Part shown: positions 1-9,758 of the stretch, piece by piece
Layout of the letters: every line of letters starts with the position of its first letter
How positions within the stretch are numbered: the stretch's first letter is position 1
Assembly (NCBI RefSeq): GCF_012927345.1
Contig: NZ_JABBGJ010000014.1
Location: 62,001 to 126,000, forward strand
DNA: 64,000 nucleotides
Direction: 5' to 3'
From: Paraburkholderia polaris
GTDB taxonomy: Bacteria > Pseudomonadota > Gammaproteobacteria > Burkholderiales > Burkholderiaceae
The notes under the pieces: model-generated
What the model saw: the letters and a program-made list of their open reading frames with translations, nothing else
The model's database searches: none
What the model was told of the DNA's origin: nothing
Program-made: the position numbers and the translations under genes

Positions 1-987
1 GCGCGTCATCACCGGACCGGAGAGGTCGGCGGAGAAGCCGCAACGTGAGGTCATGTCGACCGTCACGCCGTCGATCACGCCCTTGTCGTCATAGCCCACT
101 TCATACGTGTAGTGGAAGTCATGGCGCTTGCCGGTGACCATCATGTCGTCGTCGCGGTCCGGACGCAGCTTGACCGGGCACAGCAGCTTCCATGCAGCCA
201 GCGCCGCGCAGCATGCGAACAGACCCGATTGCGATTCCTTGCCGCCGAAGCCACCGCCCATGCGGCGGCATTCGATCAGCACGTTGTGCGACGCCACGCC
301 CAACGCGTGCGCGACCATGTGCTGCATTTCGGTCGGGTGCTGCGTCGAACAGTAGACGTGCATGCCGTCGTCGTCCTTCGGCACCGCGTACGAAATCTGG
401 CCTTCCAGATAGAACTGTTCCTGGCCGCCGAGCAGCATCTCGCCGGCTTCACGATGTGCCGCACGGGCGATCTTCGTGCCGGCTTCGCCGCGCGCGAGTT
501 TCATCGGCGGCAGGACGTGCTGGTTCGCGGCGCGGGCCTGTTGTGCGGTAAGGATCGCGGGTAACTCTTCATAGACGACTTCGGCACGGCGCGCAGCCAG
601 ACGCGCGATTTCATGCGAGGTCGCAACCACGATGAACATCGGCTGGCCGACATATTGCACGACACCGTCGGCGAGAATCGGATCGTCGCCGTGGATGATC
701 GGACCCACGTCATTGACGCCGGGGATATCGCCTGCAGTGAAGATCGCGACCACGCCGGGCGTGGCACGCACTTTGTCGAGCGCCATCGAGACGATCTTCG
801 CGTGCGCTTTCGGCGACAGGCCGAGCGCGGCGTGCAGCGTGCCAGCGAGCGTCGGGATGTCGTCGGTATAAGTGGCGCGGCCGCTCACGTGCAGATGCGC
901 GGACTCGTGCGGACGCGAGATGTGGACCTGGGTAAAGTCGTCGAGATCCTGAAGGTCTTTCAGGAACGGTTCGGCATGCTGATTCAT
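1..987 (-). CDS. xdhB: Xanthine dehydrogenase molybdopterin-binding subunit, partial (3' end outside window)
   Basis: Large Mo-cofactor subunit of xanthine dehydrogenase, which oxidises hypoxanthine and xanthine to uric acid in the cytoplasm. Only the N-terminal 329 codons are inside the window; the frame is open to base 1. It begins MNQHAEPFLKDL and contains the family segments GRATYTDDIP, HARI-like AHAKIVSMAL, VGQPMFIVVA and, near the window edge, ECRRMGGGFGGKES, which is the molybdopterin glycine-rich stretch. The start ATG at 987 lies 29 bases after the xdhA stop, so the two genes are one purine-degradation operon; an xdhC chaperone gene would be expected beyond the window. Confidence 0.93.
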   Translation of the reverse strand, partial: MNQHAEPFLKDLQDLDDFTQVHISRPHESAHLHVSGRATYTDDIPTLAGTLHAALGLSPKAHAKIVSMALDKVRATPGVVAIFTAGDIPGVNDVGPIIHGDDPILADGVVQYVGQPMFIVVATSHEIARLAARRAEVVYEELPAILTAQQARAANQHVLPPMKLARGEAGTKIARAAHREAGEMLLGGQEQFYLEGQISYAVPKDDDGMHVYCSTQHPTEMQHMVAHALGVASHNVLIECRRMGGGFGGKESQSGLFACCAALAAWKLLCPVKLRPDRDDDMMVTGKRHDFHYTYEVGYDDKGVIDGVTVDMTSRCGFSADLSGPVMTR

Positions 988-1016
988 TCTAATGTTCTCC
1001 GTATCCTTGTGGCGTC

Positions 1017-2546
1017 TCAGGCGCTTGCGCCGACAGGTGCGCAAGCAGCGGCAACCGCACGAACATCCAGTGCGCTCTTCGGCAGCGGATTGTTCGGACG
1101 CGTTTCGAGCCAGAAGCGGTACAACGTGTTCTTCGCCGCTTCGAGGCGGTAGTTGCTGGTCGCACGCATGTCGCTAAGCGGCGCGTAGTCGTTGCCGAGC
1201 GCGAGCATCGCGGCCTGCGCGGTCGCTTCGTGCCATTCGGCGTCGCGCAGCACGGCTTCGGCATGCGTCGCGCGCTTCGAGGTGGCAGCCATGCCGCCGA
1301 ACGCAATGCGCGGCTCGCGGATCACGTTGCCGTCGGCGATGAAGGAGAACGCGGCGCACACGGCCGAGATGTCCGAGTCGAAACGCTTCGACAGCTTATA
1401 GGTGCGGAACTGCAGGTTCTTGCGCGCGCCGGTGCGGGTCGGCACCTTGAGTCCGACGACGAACTCATGCTCCGCCATGTCCTTCTTCTGATACGCGAGG
1501 TACAGATCCTCGAGCGGCATTTCGCGTTCGATCTCGCCGCCGCGCACGATCACATGCGCGCCGAGTGCGATCAGGCCAGGCATCGAATCGCCGATCGGCG
1601 AGCCGTTGGCGATGTTGCCGCCGAGCGTGCCGGCATTGCGGATCGGCAGCGACGCGAAGCGTTGCCACATTTCGGTGAGTTCCGGATATTGCTTCGCGAT
1701 TTCCGCATAAGCCTTTTCGACGGTCACGCCCGCGCCGATCTCGATCCAGTCGTCATTGGTTTCGAGCTTTTGCAGCTCGGCGATCTGGCCGACGTAGACA
1801 ATGTTGCCCAAATCACGCATCAGCTTGGTGACCCACAGGCCGATGTCCGTGCTGCCGGCGAGGATGCGGGCAGCCGGTTCGGCTTCCTTGATTTTCGCGA
1901 GCGCGTCGACGGTGCGCGGCGCGGCGAACTGCTGGCCGGCGTGCTGATAGTGAAACGTGTCCTTGCGCTCGAGCGTAGCGAGCGTTTTCGACAACGCGTC
2001 GACATTGACCGGCGCTTTCGGCGCGGGGGCTTCGAACATGCGCACAGCGGCGTCGACGATCGGACGATAGCCGGTGCAGCGGCACAGATTGCCGGTCAGC
2101 GCGTTGCTGATCGCGTCGCGCGACGGCACGGTCTTGTTCGCGCAGCTATGTTCATGGCCGTGCTTTTCGTACAGCGACCACATCGACATCACGAAACCCG
2201 GCGTGCAGAAGCCGCACTGCGAACCGTGGCACTCGACCATCGCTTCCTGCACCGGATGCAGCGAGCCATCCGGCTGACGCAGGTCTTCGACGGTGAAAAG
2301 CGCTTTGCCGTCCAACGTCGGCACGAACTGGATGCAGGCGTTCACCGCCTTGAAATCGACGCCGCCCGCCTCGTTGCGCTCGCCGATCACGACCGTGCAC
2401 GCGCCGCAGTCGCCTTCGGCGCAACCTTCCTTGGTGCCGGTGCAATGCGCGTCCTCGCGCAAATACTGCAGGACGGTGCGGGTGACAGGCGCATCCTTGA
2501 TCTCGCGGATTGCGTTGCGGTGGTAGAAGCGAATCGGCTCAGTCAT
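1017..2546 (-). CDS. xdhA: Xanthine dehydrogenase small subunit (2x[2Fe-2S] and FAD)
   Basis: Electron-transfer subunit of xanthine dehydrogenase, 509 aa, the usual size for a proteobacterial XdhA. The N-terminal plant-type [2Fe-2S] domain shows EGCAEGDCGACTVVIGE (Cys42, Cys47, Cys50, then Cys72). The second [2Fe-2S] domain shows CGFCTPGFVMSMW and CRCTGYRPIVDA. The C-terminal half is the FAD domain, with LAGSTDIGLWV and GGNIANGSPIGDSMPGL. It is the first gene of the operon with xdhB. The 388-base AT-rich region upstream, shared with a divergent MFS gene, should hold its promoter. Confidence 0.95.
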   Translation of the reverse strand: MTEPIRFYHRNAIREIKDAPVTRTVLQYLREDAHCTGTKEGCAEGDCGACTVVIGERNEAGGVDFKAVNACIQFVPTLDGKALFTVEDLRQPDGSLHPVQEAMVECHGSQCGFCTPGFVMSMWSLYEKHGHEHSCANKTVPSRDAISNALTGNLCRCTGYRPIVDAAVRMFEAPAPKAPVNVDALSKTLATLERKDTFHYQHAGQQFAAPRTVDALAKIKEAEPAARILAGSTDIGLWVTKLMRDLGNIVYVGQIAELQKLETNDDWIEIGAGVTVEKAYAEIAKQYPELTEMWQRFASLPIRNAGTLGGNIANGSPIGDSMPGLIALGAHVIVRGGEIEREMPLEDLYLAYQKKDMAEHEFVVGLKVPTRTGARKNLQFRTYKLSKRFDSDISAVCAAFSFIADGNVIREPRIAFGGMAATSKRATHAEAVLRDAEWHEATAQAAMLALGNDYAPLSDMRATSNYRLEAAKNTLYRFWLETRPNNPLPKSALDVRAVAAACAPVGASA

Positions 2547-2934
2547 GTCTCGTTACTCTCAATGTTCTGTGTCCGTGGGACGTGCTGCGATGATGGTTCG
2601 AAAACTATCACCGTCAATAAATACAACCCATAGCAGGGATCGCATGCGGGACATATTCACAAAACGATATAGAGATAGGTTTGAGGGTCGGCCGGCTTAT
2701 GTTGACGTGACTGTTTTGCCATATTTTCATAACAATTGCAGCTTTATAACCACTTCTGGTTACGGTCCATTGACTTGCTGCGCATGAAAAGACCGCTCGT
2801 GCTGGGTGAAAACGAACGACTAAATGACTCTGGCACCCTTTTTTAGTCGCCAAAATTATTAAGCAATCCCTGCAAGGGAATCGGTTCCATGGGAAAATCA
2901 CGCCTTCCCGCCGTTTTCAAGTCTCGTTTTCCCC
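2547..2934. promoter_or_regulatory. Divergent intergenic region xdhA / MFS transporter
   Basis: This 388-base gap is clearly more AT-rich than its neighbours and separates two divergent genes, so it must hold both promoters. A perfect 6-bp inverted repeat with a 4-base spacer (TAACCA-cttc-TGGTTA) lies at 2747-2762 and could be an operator. No RNA gene or credible ORF is seen here. The promoter hexamers are not certain enough to place. Confidence 0.4.
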
Positions 2935-4146
2935 ATGTCCACCGACTCAGCGACACCTCGCAGCGAATTTGCGACGACCATGCAGATCATTCCGGTCGTC
3001 TTTTTCACGTTTCTTTGCTACCTGACGATCGGCATTCCGCTCGCGGTGCTGCCTGGCTACGTCCACGACGACCTGGGTTACAGCGCGATCCTGGCCGGCG
3101 CGGCGATCAGCGTGCAGTACCTGGCGACGCTGGCATCGCGGCCGCTGGCCGGCCGTTCGGCCGACACATTGGGGCCGAAGCGGACGGTGACGATCGGCTT
3201 GCTGGGCTGTGGCGCGAGCGGGATTTTGTTGCTGCTGGCCGTGTTGTGCGGGCGCTGGCCGGTGTTGAGCCTGGGATTGCTGGTGTGCAGCCGTCTCGTG
3301 CTCGGTTTCGGCGAAAGCCTGTGCGGCACCGGCGCGATTTTGTGGGGCATTGGCCGGGTGGGTACGAGCAACAATGCGCGGGTGATTTCGTGGAACGGCA
3401 TCGCGACTTACGGCGCGCTCGCGATTGGCGCGCCGCTCGGTGTGGCAATTGCGCACTCGGTTGGGTTCGCCGCGTTGGGCATTCTGGTGATTCTGCTGGC
3501 GGCGCTCGGCTTTTATCTGGCGCGGCCCATTGCGCCGGTGCCGATCGTGCATGGCGAGCGGATGTCGTACCGGAGCGTGTTCACGCGGGTGCTGCCGCAT
3601 GGGATCGGGTTGGCGCTGGGGTCGGCCGGCTTTGGGTCGATTGCGACGTTCATCACGCTGTTTTATGCCGCGCGGCATTGGCCCAATGCGGCTTTGTCGT
3701 TGACTGTTTTCGGCACGCTGTTCATCGGCGCGCGCTTGCTGTTCGCCAACACGATCAAGGCCTACGGCGGGTTCCGGGTCGCGATTGCTTCGTTTTCGTT
3801 TGAATGCGCCGGGCTGTTGATGTTGTGGCTGGCGCCTGAGCCGCATATCGCTCTTGCTGGGGCGGCGTTGACCGGGTTTGGGTTTGCTTTGGTGTTCCCG
3901 GCTCTCGGTGTTGAGGCGGTTGGGCTTGTGCCGCCCGCTAGCCGTGGCGCGGCTTTGTCGGCCTATTCGGTGTTTCTCGATCTCTCGCTGGGGATTACCG
4001 GGCCGCTGGCCGGGTATATCGCTGGGGAGTTCGGCTATGCGCAAGTGTTTCTCTTTGCAGCGGTGGCTTCAGCGCTGGCAGTCGTGCTGTCGACCATGAT
4101 GTATCTGCGCAATTCGCGGGCGCCGAATGCGCCTGCTGCTACTTGA
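2935..4146 (+). CDS. MFS transporter, YhhS/YfcJ-like
   Basis: Predicted 12-helix inner-membrane transporter of 403 aa. The protein begins with about 18 polar residues, then hydrophobic helices from [20 protein letters not shown] onward. Between helices 2 and 3 the loop [18 protein letters not shown] matches the MFS motif A region (G-x-x-x-D-x-x-G-x-K/R). The overall sequence style ([16 protein letters not shown]) resembles the UPF0226 YhhS/YfcJ group, some members of which export sugars or herbicides. The substrate is unknown. It is divergent from xdhA, but no sign ties it to purine metabolism. Confidence 0.85.
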   Translation: MSTDSATPRSEFATTMQIIPVVFFTFLCYLTIGIPLAVLPGYVHDDLGYSAILAGAAISVQYLATLASRPLAGRSADTLGPKRTVTIGLLGCGASGILLLLAVLCGRWPVLSLGLLVCSRLVLGFGESLCGTGAILWGIGRVGTSNNARVISWNGIATYGALAIGAPLGVAIAHSVGFAALGILVILLAALGFYLARPIAPVPIVHGERMSYRSVFTRVLPHGIGLALGSAGFGSIATFITLFYAARHWPNAALSLTVFGTLFIGARLLFANTIKAYGGFRVAIASFSFECAGLLMLWLAPEPHIALAGAALTGFGFALVFPALGVEAVGLVPPASRGAALSAYSVFLDLSLGITGPLAGYIAGEFGYAQVFLFAAVASALAVVLSTMMYLRNSRAPNAPAAT

Positions 4147-4210
4147 TTTTTTTTGCTCGCTCGGCGTGTTGTTCGTCTGTGGTTCTGGTTTGGGTGCCTT
4201 TTCTTGATCT

Positions 4211-4289
4211 TTGTGCCTTCGCGGCGCTTGTTCGTCTGTATGCCTAAGGGATTGGCCTTTCCTTGCTCTGGCTTTGGGGCCTTTCCTTG
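4211..4289 (+). repeat. Dispersed ~80-bp repeat, copy A (inverted relative to 11019-11098)
   Basis: The segment reads GCCTT..GGCGGCGCTTGTTCG.. through two copies of GCCTTTCCTTG about 25 bases apart. By eye it matches the reverse complement of 11019-11098 over about 80 bases with only scattered differences. A weaker partial copy precedes it at about 4157-4205 (GTTGTTCGTCTG, then TTTTCTTGATC). The repeat is non-coding and brackets the accessory island. Confidence 0.75.
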
Positions 4290-4352
4290 TTTTGTTAATG
4301 GCCTATTAGCGCCGCCCCGCACAGAGGCATTATGCAGGTAAACCCGTATTCC

Positions 4353-4381
4353 CTGCAACCCTTGCCAGGCAAGGGTTGCAG
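4353..4381. repeat. Palindromic hairpin, 14-bp arms
   Basis: CTGCAACCCTTGCC (4353-4366) is followed by one A and then its exact reverse complement (4368-4381). No T tract follows on either strand, so it is not a classical terminator. It may stop transcription of the cdiB-like remnant or be a mobile-element footprint. Confidence 0.6.
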
Positions 4382-4564
4382 CGGTTAGCTCCGTTGCGGC
4401 GTCCATCCAAATACGTTCCGTGGGGAGTCAGTGGGGAATTTGCGGAAGTCTTGCGGGAATCTGCACGGCCCCTGTTTCCGAACCCTGCGCGAGCGTTCGA
4501 GCTGGTTGCTTACATTGATTGCCACGGGACTTTGCTCGCGCCACGCTGCCCGTGCCCCTGCGCT

Positions 4565-5917
4565 TCAGAACTGGGCAGTCAGTTGAAACCCGACCATCGC
4601 CCGTGCGGTCGGGAAGCCAGCCGGTTTGTAGATCGGCGTCCCCGTAAACAGGTCATACGAGACTCCCATATACCGCGATGGAATGCCGCCGCGAATCCCG
4701 ACCACGGCACCCGCCAGTTGCGTGCCCGCCAGAAATGCCGTGTTAGGCCCGAACACGCGCCCATAGTCGATCCCCGCGTATAGCGTCTGCCCGGTCTGCC
4801 CGAGCGGCACCTGTAGCTCATTACGCCAGTACAAACCGCGTTCTGCCGCCAGCATTGTCTCGCCGTCGAAGCCGCGCACTGTGTAGCGACTGCCGATCGT
4901 CAGGTCGTCCAGATAGAACAGCGTGTCGTTCGTGAACTGCCCGTGTACGGTCGTCACATAGCGGAAGTTCTGTGTCGCAACGGCGAACGGCACCGACAGG
5001 TTCGCATCAAGCACAGCCATGTGGAACCGGTATGTGGGGCCGCCCGGGTTCGGGTCGGGCGTCGCGCCGAGCCCACCGATACCCTGACGGTAGGCGAGCG
5101 TCCCGTCAAACTGTGCAGCACCGAAGTAATGTCGGTCGGTCATGCCCAATTCCAGAAACGTGTTGTCACGCTGCTGCTGCGGTAAGTCCGTGTCGTCGAT
5201 GAAACTGGCACCGAAGCGCTTCGATAGCTGCACGTAGCCACCAAGCACGTCGCTCTGGCTACGCGTGATAACACGTGCGAGTCGCAACGCAGCCGTCTGA
5301 GAGTTGCCGCTTGAAACAAACGTCTGGTTCACCCCCGCGATGTTCTGGTAGTACGTGTTGGTGTTGCCCGACAGTGTCGCGGTCCAGTAGCCCCAGGGGA
5401 TTGAATACGAGCCACTGAACCCATGCGAGCCAAGTGACTTGTTGCCGAACGACAGATCCTGATTCGCGCCAGCCGTGAACACGTCGTTCAGGCCGAGTGC
5501 ATTGTCGATGCCAAGGCTGACGTTACCATGCCATTTACCCGTCGACTCGGTGCCCGAGTTATCGACCGAAGCGACGAAGGTCCAAGGCTTCGCTCGCTTG
5601 ACCGACAGCACCACATCGCTTTCGCCCGGTACATCGGTCGGGCGGATTTCCATGCTCACGTCCTGGCTGCTGACGCGCTTCATCTGCTCCAGACCCTGTT
5701 CAAGATCGCGCAGGTTCAGCAGATCGCCGCCGCGCGTCGGATAGGCAGTCTTCCATGTGCCCCACACCGAATTGTCGGCGAAAGTGATGTTACGCAAGAC
5801 ACCCGGCACAAGCGTAAGCGTGAGGCTTCCGCCCGTCAGGTCTTGCGGCTGCACGAGTACGCGCGTGGTGACGTAGCCGCGGCTCAGAATTGCCTGTTGC
5901 AGTCCCTTGGTGAGCAC
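4565..5917 (-). pseudogene. CdiB/ShlB-type two-partner secretion transporter, 5'-truncated remnant
   Basis: Outer-membrane TpsB transporter remnant, 450 codons from the first usable GTG. Full TpsB proteins are usually about 550-590 aa. The remaining part has the end of POTRA1 (ALQQ-like GLQQAILSRGYVTTRV), POTRA2 (LNLRDLEQGLEQMKRV) and the whole 16-strand barrel, including the L6 motif YTVRGFDGE and a C-terminal aromatic residue (LTAQF). Missing are the signal peptide, the plug helix and most of POTRA1. The TpsB reading frame can be followed upstream of the GTG to about base 5960 (HYRGQCVGKQGIDVL), where it runs into the cdiA-like gene in another frame. Without a signal peptide it cannot reach the outer membrane, so it is probably non-functional. 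Confidence 0.85.
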
Positions 5918-8900
5918 GTCGATACCTTGTTTCCCGACGCATTGGCCCCGGTAATGTTCGCCGCTTCCAGCGTCGCGCCGTTGCGGAATGTCCCCGGCAA
6001 GGTAAAGGTCACGTCGTGGCCTGCGGCGAACTGCAAATCTGGCGTGGGCGCGAAATCGCCCTGTACGGCTACCGCGACATCATTGGCCGCACTGTATGCG
6101 CCTCCTCCCGTGAGTGCCGCAGCACTGACGGACAGGTTATGTGTCGCGCCGATCTGGCCGTTCGTGTTCGTGACGGCGCCGGCGGTCGTGATCGCGACAT
6201 TGCCATTCGAGCCGGTCAGGTTGCCGATCTGGCCGCCGGTGTTATCGACCGTACCGGCCTGCACCGTAACGTTCGCGCCGCTCACTTGGCCGTTCTGCGT
6301 GTTCACGAGTGCCGAGGTATCGACGGCCACATTGCCGTTACCCGTCATTACGCCGCCAGTGTTCACGGTCTGGTTGCCACCGTGGATGGTCGTGTCGCCT
6401 GTGCCGAGATTGCCGGCAAGCCCGTTCGTGTTATCGACGGACGCGGCCTGTATGCCGAGTGTGCTCGCGTCGCTCGCCGCACCCGTGCCGGACTGGATCT
6501 GTCCGTTTGTGTTCGTCAGCGTGCCGCCGCTATCGAGCGAGAGGGACGAGAGCGAGCGAACTGCGCCCTGCGTGTTGTTCACGTTGCCCGTGATGTTCGC
6601 CGCGATATTGCCCTGAGCGGCGAGCACGCCATTCGAGTTGTTCAGGCTGCCGGCCTGCGCGGCAAGCTGGCCTGCGGTGATGATCCTGCCACCGACGTTC
6701 GAGAAGGTGCCCGCGCCGTTGCCCGGTGCAATGGTCAGCCTGCCCGTTCCGGCATCGAGGATCGAACCACCGTCATTGATGAGCACACCAGGGGCAAGTG
6801 TCAGGTCGGTGCTGTTGGTCTGGAATGTGCCGCCGTTCGAGTTGTCGAACGTGCCGCTGATATTGAAGCCCATCGACGACAGGCCGTATTGCGTGATCGT
6901 GCCGCCGTGGTTGACGAGGTCCGTCGCGTTCAGCGCAAGCTGGTTCGCCTCAATGTCGCCGCCGCTGTTGTCGAGCGTGCTGCCGGTCGTCACCGTGAGG
7001 TTCGGCGCGACAATCGAGCCGCCGCTGTTGGTCAGTGATCCCGCCCGGACCGATGCGTTCATGCCCGCGCCGATCTGGCCGCCGTTGTTGTTCAGCGTGC
7101 CGCTGGCCACGCTCAGGTCGGTATTCGACAGCAGCTTGCCATTTGTGTTGTTCAGTGCGCCAATGGTTGTCGCCGTCAGTCCGTTCTGGCCGATGACAGA
7201 GCCCGCCGTATTGTTGAGCGTCCCGGCCTGAATCGCGGCCTGGCCGTTGGTGGTAATCGCGCCGCCAACGTTGGACACGGCACCCGCGCCATTACCCGTG
7301 TTGATTGTCAGTTTGCCTTTGCCGGCGTGCGTAATCGTGCCGCCGTCGTTGTCGAGCGTGGCCGGTGCAATGGTCAGGTCCGTGCTGTTGCTTTGCAGCG
7401 TGCCGTCTGCCGAATTGTCGAGTGTGCCCGTTACGTCGAGCGTCGTCGCGCCGGTTCCGGTCTGCGTGATGGTGCCCGCGTGGTTGACGAGGTTCGCCGC
7501 GTGCAGCGTGAACTGGTTGGCGCTGGCCGAGCCGTGGCTGTTGTCGAAGGTGGCCGCCGAGAGCGTGAGCGCACCGGCCGCGCCGAATTGACCCGCGTTC
7601 GTCAGTATCGTGCCGGCCGATGCGTTGACGTTGCCGTTCGCCGCCAGCGTGCCGCTGCTGAACAGCGTTTGCACAGCAGCCGCTATCAGGTTCTGAACGG
7701 CCGTGATTGAACCCGCGTTTGCGATCTGTCCGGCCTGCACGGTCACATTGCCGTTGCCCCCGATGGTGCCAGCCCCGGTGCCGCCCATTCCATTGTTCAG
7801 CAGGCCGGCCGCGGAGAGCGTCAGCCCGTCACCGTTCAGCGACGCAACACGTCCGGCAGTGTTATCAAACGAGCCCGCGCTCGCCGTCAGCGCGCCCGCC
7901 GCCTGCATCGTGCCGCCCGCGTTCGAGACTGCACCCGTGACGTTTACCGAGAGCGTGCCGGCCGATACGATCTGGCCGTTGCGGTTTGACAGCGCACCCG
8001 CTTTGACCGTCAGTGTGCCGTCCGACGACAGCGTGCCGTTGTCATTGGTCAGCGTACCCGCTGCATCGGCCGTGAGCGTGCCGCCTGCCGTGACCGTCGC
8101 GCCTGAAGTGTTCAGGTCGCCCGCTGTCGCGGTCGAGACGAGGTTGCCATTCGCTGAGGTGCTGCTACCGGCGAGATTGATGGATGCACCTTGCAGGTTC
8201 GCGTTACCACCCGCTGCATTGCGGCAGGTCGACGCAAGCGCGCCGCCTGTTGTTACCGACAGGTTGCCCGATTGCGCCAGGCTGCCGTCGCCGTTCACGC
8301 CCGCGCCGAGCGTACCCGTTGATGCGATACTGCCCGCACCAACGGTCATGTTCTGTTGAGCGGCAAGCAGGCCGCTATTCGTGAGCGCGCCCGACGTGGT
8401 CGCGCTGACGTTCCGCTGGGCGTAGGTCGTCCCGTTGTTGTCAATGCCGTCACGCGCGGACAGCGCGAGGTTCCCGCTCGCGCTGGTCTGTCCGGTGAGG
8501 ACGAGCTTGCCCTGTGTGGTCAGCGTCAGATCGCCCGCCTGCGCGGCAAGCACGCCTTTGGTGGACACGCCAACGCCGTTTTCCGTGCCCACCAGAACGA
8601 TCCGATTCGCATACATACCGCCGAGGCTGCTCACATCAATGGAGACGCCCGGCGCTGGACCGTTGCCCGCGATTGGCGTGGCGGTGAGCGTGTCGTGGTC
8701 GATGGCATTTGCGCCCGTCACGACGTTCAGGTTTTTCGCGTAGATCGCCGCGTTGGCCTGCACGGCTCGCGCGAGCAGGTCCACCTGGTCGACATCGGTC
8801 GTGTTCAGCCCCGCGCCCTGAATCGTGATACTCCCGCCCGTCACGTTGAAGCCCGAAAGGGAGCCGTCTGACGCGAAGTTCGGCGTGCCGGTCGTGAGGA

Positions 8901-9489
8901 TTGCGCGCGACGTATTGATGAAGCCACCGCCGTTCACGCTGATACCCGACCCGTTCGCGATGACGACTTCCGCGCGTTGTCCCGCAACTTCGAGATGGCC
9001 GTTGATCTGGCTCGCCGCGCTGCTGTTGACCTGGTTGACGATGACCCGCGCCGACTGGCCGGGACCGAAATTCGGATTGCCGTTAATCATGCCGGCCTGC
9101 TGCGTCTGCACGATTGCCGGCGAGTTGTTCAGAATTGCGCCTTTCTGCTGCACGTCGAACTGGCCGTAGGTATTCATCGACACACCGGCGCCCGAAGGCC
9201 GGTTGATGTTCACCTGGTCGAGTCCGTTCTGTGTCTGTATGACTGAAGGCGCGTGTGCGCCACCCGGTACGATCTGTGCGCCTGACCACGACGGCAGCGC
9301 GCCGAGTAGCGCAAGTGCGGCGAACGCGATTTGCCGCAAGGTGAACAGCGCTGAATGACCTGCCGGGTTATCGCGGTTGCATGCCCTGGTCTCTCCGTTT
9401 TGTTTCCCTGTCCCCGTGGCAGTTTCCTCGACGGCTACAAGCATGTTTCTCAGTCGGCTGAATACCAGCCGGTAGTTGTTCCTGTTCAT
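5884..9489 (-). CDS. CdiA/filamentous haemagglutinin-like TpsA exoprotein, 3'-truncated
   Basis: Large exoprotein of the CDI/haemagglutinin class; 1201 aa remain of what is normally about 3000 aa. It starts with an extended signal peptide region (MNRNNYRLVFSRLRNMLVAV, hydrophobic core AFAALALLGALPSWSGAQ). The TPS secretion domain follows at about residues 70-320 (ASQINGHLEVAGQ, VVIANGSGISVNGGGFINTS). Then come many roughly 20-residue beta-helix repeats of the type 'sLtLsaGgtLtNtnGqI'. It ends in 16 aberrant residues (KVSTCSPRDCNRQF) after entering cdiB sequence out of frame. The pretoxin region, C-terminal toxin, immunity gene and linker gene expected in a Burkholderia cdiA-I-O-B locus are absent. 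A partial filament could still be made, but its partner transporter is broken. Confidence 0.88.
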   Translation of the reverse strand: MNRNNYRLVFSRLRNMLVAVEETATGTGKQNGETRACNRDNPAGHSALFTLRQIAFAALALLGALPSWSGAQIVPGGAHAPSVIQTQNGLDQVNINRPSGAGVSMNTYGQFDVQQKGAILNNSPAIVQTQQAGMINGNPNFGPGQSARVIVNQVNSSAASQINGHLEVAGQRAEVVIANGSGISVNGGGFINTSRAILTTGTPNFASDGSLSGFNVTGGSITIQGAGLNTTDVDQVDLLARAVQANAAIYAKNLNVVTGANAIDHDTLTATPIAGNGPAPGVSIDVSSLGGMYANRIVLVGTENGVGVSTKGVLAAQAGDLTLTTQGKLVLTGQTSASGNLALSARDGIDNNGTTYAQRNVSATTSGALTNSGLLAAQQNMTVGAGSIASTGTLGAGVNGDGSLAQSGNLSVTTGGALASTCRNAAGGNANLQGASINLAGSSTSANGNLVSTATAGDLNTSGATVTAGGTLTADAAGTLTNDNGTLSSDGTLTVKAGALSNRNGQIVSAGTLSVNVTGAVSNAGGTMQAAGALTASAGSFDNTAGRVASLNGDGLTLSAAGLLNNGMGGTGAGTIGGNGNVTVQAGQIANAGSITAVQNLIAAAVQTLFSSGTLAANGNVNASAGTILTNAGQFGAAGALTLSAATFDNSHGSASANQFTLHAANLVNHAGTITQTGTGATTLDVTGTLDNSADGTLQSNSTDLTIAPATLDNDGGTITHAGKGKLTINTGNGAGAVSNVGGAITTNGQAAIQAGTLNNTAGSVIGQNGLTATTIGALNNTNGKLLSNTDLSVASGTLNNNGGQIGAGMNASVRAGSLTNSGGSIVAPNLTVTTGSTLDNSGGDIEANQLALNATDLVNHGGTITQYGLSSMGFNISGTFDNSNGGTFQTNSTDLTLAPGVLINDGGSILDAGTGRLTIAPGNGAGTFSNVGGRIITAGQLAAQAGSLNNSNGVLAAQGNIAANITGNVNNTQGAVRSLSSLSLDSGGTLTNTNGQIQSGTGAASDASTLGIQAASVDNTNGLAGNLGTGDTTIHGGNQTVNTGGVMTGNGNVAVDTSALVNTQNGQVSGANVTVQAGTVDNTGGQIGNLTGSNGNVAITTAGAVTNTNGQIGATHNLSVSAAALTGGGAYSAANDVAVAVQGDFAPTPDLQFAAGHDVTFTLPGTFRNGATLEAANITGANASGNKVSTCSPRDCNRQF

Positions 9490-9758
9490 CTGGCCCGTTC
9501 GTTATGCTAATTTCTAGTGAGCGGTAAACTAGCGCCAGATGAAACGATCAGGGTCGGAGTTCTCACCACACTTGAGCCAGATACAACGCTTCACATCAAA
9601 TCAGACTCGTCCTATCGATCGTCGAACGGATATGAAGCAGCGCAAAAAAAGCCCGCACTTGGCGGGCTTAAGAGTTATCAATTCAGGTGCACAAAGCGAC
9701 CCGCAATCCAGAACAGCAAGGCATGCTTCCCGGTATCCTGGGCGCCTGTCGGGTCCGT
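9490..9758. other. Intergenic region upstream of the cdiA-like gene
   Basis: About 270 bases without a gene. It holds the promoter and leader of the cdiA-like gene (minus strand) on the left and a strong minus-strand terminator at 9644-9669 on the right, which insulates it from the small gene upstream. Confidence 0.5.
9644..9669 (-). terminator. Rho-independent terminator after the small island genes
   Basis: On the minus strand AGCCCGC-CAAGT-GCGGGCT is a 7-bp GC-rich stem followed by seven T residues. It lies about 90 bases downstream of the stop of the 82-aa gene and upstream of the cdiA-like gene. Confidence 0.85.

Larger units (their letters stand above)
4147..4564. other. Intergenic region with repeat element and palindrome, left edge of decayed island
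   Basis: This 418-base gap holds no credible gene. Its left part (about 4157-4289) is a GC-poorer repeat element that recurs inverted at 11019-11098. It also contains a nearly perfect palindrome at 4353-4381. The right part runs into the 3' end of the cdiB-like remnant. Confidence 0.6.

Noticed and set aside
1230..2633. 467-codon plus-strand frame opposite xdhA
   Set aside because: High-GC antisense shadow; xdhA carries the iron-sulfur and FAD motifs.
6016..9169. Several long plus-strand frames opposite the cdiA-like gene
   Set aside because: Their repetitiveness only mirrors the beta-helix repeats of the exoprotein.
5884..9489. Repeated units in the cdiA-like gene as a CRISPR array or satellite
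   Set aside because: The units are coding, of unequal length and imperfect; there is no constant repeat-spacer pattern and no cas gene.
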